The notes below the pieces were generated by a model. That model did not search any database and was not told the DNA's origin. It worked only from the letters and a program-made list of their open reading frames with translations. From assembly GCA_013076295.1 (NCBI GenBank), contig RQOL01000398.1, positions 1-64,000 of the forward strand: 64,000 bases of DNA, in the 5' to 3' direction. A program made the translations under genes and the position numbers. Shown one piece after another: positions 1-7,428 of the stretch (position 1 is the first letter of the stretch; every line of letters begins with the position of its first letter). The stretch comes from Sanderia malayensis (lineage: Eukaryota > Cnidaria > Scyphozoa > Semaeostomeae > Pelagiidae).

Positions 1-520
1 GTTTACGCTGGCGAAACTTCCAAATTCGCGTTGCAAACTCCATTTTCGAGCACAGTATTCGCTCTTCACGTGACCCGTTTCGCCTTTTGCTGCAACTTGA
101 TTGGCTCCTTTCGCGTGACCCACGTGGGTTGTCGATCAATTTTCGTTTCTCGCCCTTGGTTGCAGGCGACGCATGCGAATTTCCGGTCGTTTTTCGTTAT
201 TCGCCCTCGGTGCAGCAGGTACTTTTGGAGAAGACGCGTGTTTTTTTTTGCACAGGGCGCCTTTCAAAGTGTTTTACGACCTGAATTATCTTTCCAAAAA
301 GCTGCTATTTGTTTTCAAGACCCCTGGAGAGTTGCAGGAAACAATTCAGAACACAGGTGATAGCTTTGTTTTGTATTCTAAGTTTAAATAGTTGTGGTTT
401 TTATAATAGGGGTTGCTTTGGCATCCTTGCAACGCTTAGGCCCAATGAAAACAAAGTCAAAGTTATGAATTTTTCAGGCGCTATTTGCACGATTTTCCCC
501 ATTTAAACTTTCCACAAGTT
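1..520. other. Single-copy, promoter-like sequence at the left edge
   Basis: This stretch is richer in G and C than the rest of the left flank and carries several promoter-type words. There is a CACGTG E-box at about 68-73, a perfect 12-bp palindrome ACCCACGTGGGT at 118-129, and a reverse CCAAT box (ATTGG) at 100-104. Overlapping open frames up to 109 codons occur here, but they lack recognisable domains and show no coding bias that I can see, so I do not call a gene. It could be the promoter or first exon of a gene to the left of the window. The functional reading is inference from short motifs only. Confidence 0.3.
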
Positions 521-524
521 TTTT

Positions 525-854
525 TATGTTTGTATAGTAGGCATAGTAGGTATAGTAGATTTTTATAGTAGGTATAGTATGTATAGTATGTTTTTATAGT
601 ATGTATAGTAGGTATAGTTTGTTTTTATAGTAGGTATAGTAGGTATAGTATGTTGTTATAGTAGGTATAGTATGTATAGTATGTTTTTATAGTAGGTATA
701 GTATGTAGGTATAGTATGTAGGTATGGTATGTAGTATAGTATGATTTTATAGTAGGTATAGTATGTTGGTATAGTATGTAGGTATAGTATGATTTTATAG
801 TAGGTATAGTATGTTGGTATAGTATGTATGTATGTAGGTATGTATGTATGTATG
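525..854. repeat. Degenerate TATAGTA/TATAGTATG microsatellite
   Basis: Irregular tandem repeats of words such as TATAGTAGG, TATAGTATG and TTTTTATAGTAGG run through this stretch. The words combine into a longer unit of about 30-40 bp that recurs several times, then grade into (TATG)n at about 818-854. The long reverse-strand open frames here encode only repeated Tyr, Thr, Ile and Leu and are by-products of the repeat. Confidence 0.9.
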
Positions 855-956
855 GGCATGAGCGGGAGCGAATGCAGCACGCGAAGCGCACCAACCAGAT
901 TAAGCTGTTTTTACTTCACGGGCTCCGGGGAGGGAGCGAAGCGACCAAACCCGGCT
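855..956. other. GC-rich island inside the (TATG)n tract, related to the 114-bp minisatellite
   Basis: About 100 bp interrupt the tetranucleotide repeat. The island contains GAGCGGGAGCGAATGCAGCA, a CGCGAAGCGCACC word and GGGAGCGAAGCGACC. These share the GAGCG(A)AGCGAATGCAGC core with the minisatellite that starts at 1075, so the island looks like a diverged relative of that unit separated from it by (TATG)n. No coding potential is supported. Confidence 0.6.
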
Positions 957-1074
957 CATGTATGTATGTATGTATGTATGTATGTATGTATGTATGTATG
1001 TATGTATGTATATGTATGTATGTATGTATGTATGTAGGTATGTATGTATGTGTGTATGAATGTATGTATGTATG
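957..1074. repeat. (TATG)n microsatellite
   Basis: A nearly pure TATG tetranucleotide tract with a few interruptions (TATATG, TAGG, TGTG, GAATG). It ends where TATGGGCAGGAGCG leads into the minisatellite. Confidence 0.95.
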
Positions 1075-2048
1075 GGCAGGAGCGTAAGCGAATGCAGCGC
1101 ACGAAGTGACCCTATCAGTCAATGTTTCTTGATAATAGATAGACAGCCGAGCGCAGCGAGCTTACCCATTGTACGTGGGGTTGAAAGAGGCATGAGCATA
1201 AGCGAATGCAGCGCACGAAGTGTGCTCTATCAGTCAATGTTTCTTGACAATAGATAGACAGGCGAGCGCAGCGAGCTAACCCATTGTACGTGGGGTTGAA
1301 AGAGGCATGAGCGAAGCGAATGCAGCGCACAAAGTGCGCCCTATCAGTCAATGTTTCTTGACAATAGATAGACAGGCGAGCGCAGTGAGCTAACTCATTG
1401 TACGTGGGGTTGAATGAGGCATGAGCGAAGCGAAGGCAGCGCACGAAGTGCGCCCTATCAGTCAATGTTTCTTGACAATAGATAGACAGGCGAGCGCAGC
1501 GAGCTAACCCATTGTACGTGGGGTTGAAAGAGGCATGAGCGAAGCGAATGCAGCGCACGAAGTGCGCCCTATCAGTCAATGTTTCTTGACAATAGATAGA
1601 CAGGCGAGCGCAGCCAGCTAACCCATTGTACGTGGGGTTGAATGAGGCATGAGCGAAGCGAAGGCAGCGCACGAAGTGCGCCCTATCAGTCAATGTTTCT
1701 TGACAATAGATAGACAGGCGAGCGCAGCGAGCTACCCATTGTACGTGGGGTTGAATGAGGCATGAGCAAACGAATGCAGCGCACGAGGTGCGCCCTATCA
1801 GTCAATGTTTCTTGAAAATAGATAGACAGGCGAGCGCAGCGAGCTAACCCATTGTACGTGGGGTTGAATGAGGCATGAGCGAAGCGAATGCAGCGCACGA
1901 GGTGCGCCCTATTAGTCAATGTTTCTTGAAAATAGATAGACAGGCGAGCGCAGTGAGCTAACCCATTGTACGTGGGGTTGAATGAAGCATGAGCGAAGCG
2001 AATGCAGCGCACAAAGTGCGCCCTATCAGTCAATGTTTCTTGATAATA
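1075..2048. repeat. 114-bp minisatellite, nine copies
   Basis: The anchor word GTCAATGTTTCTTGA occurs at 1118, 1233, 1347, 1461, 1575, 1689, 1801, 1915 and 2029, giving spacings of 115, 114, 114, 114, 114, 112, 114 and 114 bp. Each unit carries GCGAGCGCAGCGAGC and, in most copies, the perfect inverted repeat GCGCAC-GAA-GTGCGC. Because 114 is a multiple of three, the reverse strand stays open for 192 and 131 codons; the 112-bp unit is where the two frames break. Those reverse frames are repeat artefacts, not genes. The GAGCGAAGCGA motif style resembles dispersed GC-rich elements, but I cannot name a family. Confidence 0.95.
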
Positions 2049-2700
2049 TAGAACATATATATTAGATATAGTGTGATACAAGATAGTATTGCATGATTGT
2101 ATATATATAGTATCATACAGTATAGTATTGCATGGTCATGTATAGTATTTTTGAATATGATGTAGCATTGTATTTATAATTTTATTTTTCATATTGCATT
2201 GAATAGTATGTTCAAGCAGTTTTTTAAGTCTTTGTAGGCAATCATATGTTCTCCAATTTGTTAATATATTTCTATACTTTGTAATATAGAAATATTGTTA
2301 ATATATTTTTATACTTTATACTTTGTAGTACCCTTCATTGATAATACACAGAGAATGAAGAAGATGCATGATTGATGATAGAATATTAAGAACACACAAC
2401 AAAGGTTGAAAGGAGATGACTTCAACTTATAAATTTTATAGTTGCAACAAAAACTGTATATCTTACAACATAAATGTACTATTTACCTGAATATAATTTA
2501 TCAGTGGAGCGTGCAACATTACATATGCTTCTCTTGAAAAGTCTTCATTTTCTGTAGTCATTTCTCATAACTAAATTTCACACTATCAGGCCACTACCAG
2601 GGTATTTCCACCACACATACTAACAATATTTACGCATTCTGTGACATTTCCAGGAGGCCTCGATTTCAGTTATCTATATTTTATTATACGAGGCCATCTT
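2049..2700. other. AT-rich spacer with no supported gene
   Basis: The sequence is AT-rich with short TATAGTATTG-like words near 2080-2150 and runs such as TTAATATATTT. An inverted repeat GGCCTCG (about 2656-2662) and CGAGGCC (about 2689-2695) flanks a TATA-like stretch just before the candidate first exon at about 2700. I see no RNA gene or open frame worth calling. Confidence 0.5.
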
Positions 2701-2712
2701 CAATCTGTTGCC

Positions 2713-3852
2713 ATGGTGTTCATATTCAAAATTATGTTCACAACGCAACGCGCCAAAAATATTTTCCTTTCGTGTTCATCACTGTCAAAAGTAGAGCCAC
2801 AAGTCAACAGGTAAATTGTTTTTAACTCATTACTAATAATTTATACTTTTACATATTAATAAAGACAATTACAAATAATACCCGAATCTTTTATTACATG
2901 CACAACTATTTCCATGTATTTAATCACTGATGATATTCCTTTTCCAGTCTTCGTTCAATTTTCCCATTTTACATTCAACATTTCTTCTTGAAGAAAGAAA
3001 GATTTCGGTATGTAGTTTTTTTCAATGTTACTTAGATAATTACATTCTCTTTTACTATTATGATCACCAACCATATGTATAACTTACTACTTACCATTTC
3101 CATCACAATTACCTTATTCTTTTTCCAGTATTTGCAGTTTGGCAGTTGCCCTTTCATTTTTTTTCGTTCAGATTTTCGGTTTGTACTTTCAGTTCAATGT
3201 TAATTAGATAATGAGATTATCCATTACTATTATGATCACCAACCATATGTATAAATTACTACTTACCATTTAAATCACAATTATATTCTTCTTTTTCCAG
3301 TATTTGCAGTTCGGCAGTTGCCCTTTCATTTTTATTCCATTCAAATTTTCGGTATGTACTTTCAGTTCAATGTTAATTAGATAGGTAATGAGATTCTACT
3401 ATTATCTTCACCAAGCATTTATATAACTTACTACTTACCATTTTAATCATAATTATCTTTTTCCAGTATTTGCAGTTTGGCAGTTGTCTGCCTTGATTCT
3501 TATTTGGTTCAGATTTTTTCGGTATGTACTTTTCTTTCAATATTACTTACATAATGAGATTCTCCATTACTATTATGCTCACAAAGCATATATGTATAAA
3601 CTACTACCTAACACTTAAATCACAATTATATTCTTCTTCTTCCAGTATTTGCAGTTTGGCAGTTGTCTGCCTTGATTCTTATTTGGTTCAGATTTTTTCG
3701 GTATGTACTTTTCTTTCAATATTACTTACATAATGAGATTCTCCATTACTATTATGCTCACAAAGCATATGTATAACCTACTACCTAACACTTAAATCAC
3801 AATTATATTCTTCTTCTTCCAGTATTTGCAGTTTGGCAGTTGTCTGCCTTGA
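2713..3852 (+). CDS. Candidate spliced reading frame through the upstream exons (hypothetical)
   Basis: An ATG at 2713 opens a frame that stays open if the apparent exons are joined at their GT-AG boundaries: 2713-2810, 2948-3007, 3129-3178, 3301-3351, 3467-3521, 3646-3700 and 3823-3852. It ends at TGA 3850-3852 after about 132 codons. The first exon ends AACAG before GTAAAT, and the second runs from TTTCCAG to TTTCG before GTATGT. The repeated cassettes contribute hydrophobic stretches such as ICSLAVVCLDSYLVQIF. I recognise no domain. The alternative is that these are untranslated leader exons of the gene at 4967 and this frame is only an upstream ORF, since the T-rich sequence makes stops scarce. 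The exon boundaries are better supported than the translation. Confidence 0.3.
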
Positions 3853-4860
3853 TTCTTATTTGGTTCAGATTTTTTCGGTATGTACTTTTCTTTCAATATT
3901 ACTTACATAATGAGATTCTCCATTACTATTATGTTCACAAAGCATATGTATAACCCACTACCTAACACTTAAATCACAATTATATTCTTCTTCTTCCAGT
4001 ATTTGCAGTTACATAATGAGATTCTCCATTACTATTATGCTCACAAAGCATATATGTATAACCTACTACCTAACACTTAAATCACAATTATATTCTTCTT
4101 CTTCCAGTATTTGCAGTTTGGCAGTTGTCTGCCTTGATTCTTATTTGGTTCAGATTTTTTCGGTATGTACTTTTCTTTCAATATTACTTACATAATGAGA
4201 TTCTCCATTACTATTATGCTCACAAAGCATATGTATAACCTACTACCTAACACTTAAATCAGAATTATATTCTTCTTCTTCCAGTATTTGCAGTTTGGCA
4301 GTTGTCTGCCTTGATTCTTATTTGGTTCAGATTTTTTCAGTATTTACTTTTCTTTCAATATTACTTACATAATGAGATTCTCCATTACTATTATGTTCAC
4401 AAAGCATATGTATAACCTACTACCTAACACTTAAATCACAATTATATTCTTCTTCTTCCAGTATTTGCAGTTTGGCACTTTCCTGTCTTGATTTTTATTT
4501 GCTTCAGATTTTTTTCGGTATGTACTTTCATTTCAATGTTACTTACATAATGACATTCTCTGTTACTATTATGTTCACAAAGCATATGTACAACCTACTA
4601 CTCACTAATTAAATCACAATTATGTTCTTCTTTTTCAAGTATTTGCAGTTTGGCAGTTGTCTGCCTTGATTCTTATTTTGTTCAGATTTTTTTGGTATGT
4701 ACTTTTCTTTCAATATTACTTATATAATGAGATTCTCCATTACTATTATGTTCACAAAGCATATGTATAACCTACTACTTGCCAATTAAATCACTATTAT
4801 GTTATTGCTTTTTCAGTATTTGCAGTTTAGTAGTTGTCCTTTGATTTTGTTCGATATTAT
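3129..4860 (+). repeat. Tandem exon-intron cassette array, 11 units of about 177 bp
   Basis: The exon start TATTTGCAGTTTGGCAG occurs at 3129, 3301, 3467, 3646, 3823, 4000, 4108, 4285, 4462, 4640 and 4817. Each copy is preceded by a pyrimidine tract and AG (typically TTCTTCTTCTTCCAG). Most are followed after 50-55 nt by a donor (TTTCG then GTATGTAC). Many introns carry CTAAC about 40 nt before the acceptor, as expected for a branch point. The unit at 4000 has lost most of its exon and its donor, and the copy at 4285 has a damaged donor (CAGTATTTAC). The copy at 4640 has TTTTCAAG as acceptor. The last copy (4817) has no donor and appears to run on toward the ATG at 4967. Later copies are more alike than the first three, which suggests spread by unequal crossing over. 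Confidence 0.85.
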
Positions 4861-4966
4861 ATTCTTTTCTATCAGTACCACTTCATGCAAACATGTTCTG
4901 TTTTGCACACACCAATTATCCTTATTAAAGAAAAACAACAATCATTTGTCTGCTTAAAGGTTCACT

Positions 4967-5485
4967 ATGGCTACAAATTGTACAAAGAAGCCAGAACCAA
5001 GTTGTAAAAAGAAGCCAGAACAAGAGCAATCTATTATCATCAAACTTGGTGATAAAACAAAAGTAATTATAGCAAATATATTAATTCATATTTCATCAGT
5101 TTTTTTGCACAATTCAGAATAATTAGTTCATATTTAATGGTTACGGTTTTCGTGGCAAATTCTTTCATTGTTTGCTTTTGTACCCTAGGAAATAACATAC
5201 ACAAACATCTTCACCCTCAAAAGGGAATGTGCTGCCCAATTCGAAGAATTGGGTAGGAACAAAAACATTTCCTTGGTTGACAAGGAAGGGAGGAGACTCC
5301 CCACAAAAGACATATTGTAAGTATACCTTCTGTATTTGAAGCTCAGTTGTTCAATTGATATCTTTCAAATATTGCATAATATCCTTTCACCAGAAAAACA
5401 ACCTGTAACATAATTGTGTATTCACAGATCACAGAAGGAGGCCTTTGTCAAAATTGGCAAAGGCCACAGAAAGGACAAAATTTAA
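4967..5485 (+). CDS. Small three-exon gene, unrecognised protein with a ubiquitin-like layout
   Basis: The exons are 4967-5062, 5189-5316 and 5428-5485. The introns are GTAATT...CCCTAG and GTAAGT...TTCACAG, with phases 0 and 2. The product is about 93 residues, starting MATNCTKKPEPSCKKKPEQE. The lysine-rich N-terminus carries a repeated KKPE motif. After it comes IIIKLGDKTKEITY (two likely beta strands), TLKRECAAQFEEL (likely helix), ISLVDKEGRRL, and FVKIGKGHRK at the end. This beta-beta-alpha-beta-beta order suggests a ubiquitin-like or PB1-like fold. That is inference from pattern, and I recognise no family. Position 4967 is the first ATG after the last cassette exon. A second acceptor 7 nt downstream (AG at 5433-5434) would give a different C-terminus ending at TGA 5526-5528 and containing GVGRPPK, an AT-hook-like word. 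Confidence 0.5.
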
Positions 5486-5596
5486 AAACGGGGTGGGAAG
5501 GCCACCAAAGAATTCTCCAGAACAATGATGGTGGCCATGCCCACCCAAAGGGCTGCTAAAATAATGCAGGACATGTGTAAATTAGTTAATGAATAG
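5486..5596 (+). other. Coding-like extension after the in-frame TAA
   Basis: Directly after TAA 5483-5485 the same frame continues for 36 codons to TAG 5594-5596. It reads KRGGKATKEFSRT and then a segment with MQDMCKLVNE at the end. The composition (Lys, Met and Arg rich, no further stop) looks like protein, so the TAA may be a recent nonsense change or a population variant. It may equally be chance. The last codons of this frame form the left arm of the hairpin at 5566-5624. Confidence 0.35.
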
Positions 5597-5624
5597 TTTA
5601 TCAACTAATTTACACATGTCCTGC
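5566..5624. repeat. Perfect 22-bp inverted repeat (hairpin)
   Basis: Positions 5566-5587 and 5603-5624 are exact reverse complements over 22 bp, separated by a 15-nt loop. The arms begin GCAGGACATGTG and end CACATGTCCTGC. The left arm overlaps the last codons of the coding-like extension of the small gene. A stem this long and exact in AT-rich DNA is not expected by chance. It could act in transcript 3' processing or be a recent inverted duplication. Confidence 0.9.
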
Positions 5625-5625
5625 T

Positions 5626-5745
5626 TTTGACCATGCATGATACAATCAACTTTCCTAAAATTAACAAAACCAACTCAAGTATCCTATTTTTGGCAGCAAA
5701 ACATTCACAAATTTTAAAAAATTCATTCTATCATGCATGGTCAAA
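5626..5745. repeat. 17-bp inverted repeat flanking 86 bp, MITE-like
   Basis: TTTGACCATGCATGATA at 5626-5642 is the exact reverse complement of 5729-5745, with 86 bp of AT-rich DNA between. It starts one base after the 22-bp hairpin ends, so the two structures are adjacent. The arrangement resembles the termini of a tiny non-autonomous DNA element. I see no convincing target-site duplication, so this remains a structural description. Confidence 0.8.
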
Positions 5746-6291
5746 GTCATCATTTTTTAATTATTGTTTATTGTTCCAATTATAACTTCCAAAAATGTTC
5801 CTATTTTGTATGTTCACAAAGTTCAAGATTATATGTTCCCATATTTCTATATGTTGCAATCATATTCTTTATTTTTTCATAATGTTTTAAAAGGTAGAAA
5901 TGTCTACATGATTTCATTGGAAAACTTCACTGATAAACTTACCCTCCATATGGTATTCACATTCATGAATGTAATGTTGGCACAGTAATGGTGCTAACAG
6001 TGATCATTTATTCCCAAGTATGATTCCTTTTTATGCCATTTTTGCTATCTAAACTCAGAAAATGAGACTGGACTTAACACATTTTCAACAGTGAGTCAAA
6101 ATACTTTATACATACTCTTCAGATGGAAATGATTTAAGAAGATGCAGTTGGAATCTCACCATCCGTTTCTTCCTCATCAAACTATACTTGGCGGCATGGC
6201 ATGGCATGCCGTGATGTAATGATGTCATTCAATTTCACGTGCAATTTCTCCTCCTACCTTTATAACAAATCTGAAGGATGAAGGGGAATTC
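5746..6291. other. Intergenic, no supported gene
   Basis: AT-rich sequence. A 74-codon open frame at 5764-5988 encodes a Phe-, Tyr- and Met-rich chain with no domain, as expected by chance. The one structure I see is the short hairpin at 6192-6211, listed separately. Confidence 0.5.
6192..6211. repeat. Short GC-rich hairpin
   Basis: CGGCATG (6192-6198), loop GCATGG, CATGCCG (6205-6211): a perfect 7-bp stem built on repeated GGCAT words. It lies about 100 bp before the promoter-like cluster. GC-rich hairpins are common in Helitron termini, but no adjoining terminal signature is evident. Confidence 0.6.
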
Positions 6292-6299
6292 CCTTTTCA

Positions 6300-6472
6300 C
6301 TGACAAGTTTCCCGCCTTTTTAAACACGTGACGTGTATAAACCAATCGTGGGAGCTGCATAGTACAATAGAAATCCCGCCTCTAATTATTTGCACAATTA
6401 GATTTTGCCTAATTTAATTTAGTTGTCCAAATTATCGATAGGATATAATTATATGGAATTATTTATCGCTGA
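6300..6472 (+). promoter_or_regulatory. Candidate promoter and first exon of the Helitron gene
   Basis: A cluster of promoter words is present: TTTCCCGCC at 6308-6316 (matches the E2F-type core TTTSSCGC), CACGTGACGTG at 6325-6335, TATAA at 6336-6340, CCAAT at 6342-6346 and a second TCCCGCC at 6374-6380. At 6473 a strong donor follows (CTGA then GTAAGTATT). The next good acceptor before the Rep-helicase ATG is TTTGTGTTGCAG ending at 7302. This suggests a noncoding first exon ending at 6472 and an 830-bp leader intron. All of it rests on motif reading. Confidence 0.35.
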
Positions 6473-7302
6473 GTAAGTATTATGAATATTGTTTTTTCTA
6501 ACAAGCTATCATTATAACCTAAAAAGCTTCTTCATCGCTATTTTTTCCTTAATAATGTCAATAATTTTTGCTCTTCTTTCTATGCATTTCATGGCAAGAA
6601 CAGGTTACGTGCTGTTCAGGCATCACATTTTTATTAAATATCTATTTAAGTTTATAATAACTATTATCCTTCTTTTCTTACCATAGTTTTGAAAGACACA
6701 AGGCTCGGTAAGAAATGAATTTATTCATTGCAGTTTTTCCTTCTCACTATACCTCTTTAATTATTTGTTTACTTTATAAAAGAGGCCCACTTTTATCGAA
6801 TTTCAAATAACGGACACCTCTCTTTTACAAACTTCTTTCAATAATTATGAAATGATATTTTCGTTATGATTTGTAAATGTAACCTATGTGCAGCGAGCTA
6901 CTCTTTACCACGGATAAAAACATCATTTTTGTTTTATGCATCTGTAATATTATGAACAAACATTTATGGCGCCGTTTTTAACAAATTTACCCTGTAACCG
7001 AATTTGTTGAATTCTTAACAACTGCACTGGATTCAACAAGTTAATTTTCATTACGTACAGGTTTTCGGAGCCTCTTTTTATGATTGGTTTATTCATGTCA
7101 ACAATAGTTTTGATTCCAATTTACTTTCTTCCATTTTAGTAACTGTTTACATTACAGAAACGAGCACAGTTTAACGTAAGGGTTTTCATAAAATTTACAT
7201 TATATTACATAGCATTACTTTTATCATAATGACTTATTTACAAAATTATACATAACACTACCATACCCTTTAATACATAATATTTACTTCTTTGTGTTGC
7301 AG
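6473..7302 (+). other. Putative 5' leader intron of the Helitron gene; no other gene
   Basis: The stretch is bounded by GTAAGT at 6473 and TTGCAG at 7302. It is AT-rich, with only a 65-codon chance frame (6489-6686) inside. A 12-base match to the minisatellite, GCAGCGAGCTAC, occurs near 6891, perhaps a stray fragment. If this is not an intron it is simply unannotated upstream DNA of the Helitron. Confidence 0.3.
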
Positions 7303-7428
7303 CTTTACACAAGGCTATAATTATTTTCATTGTTGTTGCTATTGAGGCCATTGTCTACAAGCAATAACATTTACAATAGTATTGCCTAATTGTACTTTAT
7401 ACTTCTTCTTCATATCACAACTTGCACC

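Noticed and set aside
625..1122. Low-complexity Tyr/Thr/Ile and Met/Tyr/Val/Cys open frames on both strands
   Set aside because: They translate TATAGTA and TATG microsatellite only.
1115..2081. Reverse-strand open frames of 192 and 131 codons
   Set aside because: They are products of the 114-bp minisatellite, whose period is a multiple of three. The peptide repeats every 38 residues and breaks exactly at the 112-bp unit.
3524..3733. 69-codon forward frame
   Set aside because: It reads through predicted introns and exons of the cassette array, so it is a chance frame unless the introns are retained.
4967..5596. Reassigned TAA codon (ciliate-like code) to explain the readthrough
   Set aside because: Reading TAA as an amino acid is not needed elsewhere: the Helitron exons contain no in-frame TAA or TAG and the gene ends at a normal TAG. 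A local mutation is simpler.
5764..6686. Frames of 74 and 65 codons
   Set aside because: Phe/Tyr/Ile-rich chains from AT-rich DNA, with no domain and no splice or start context.
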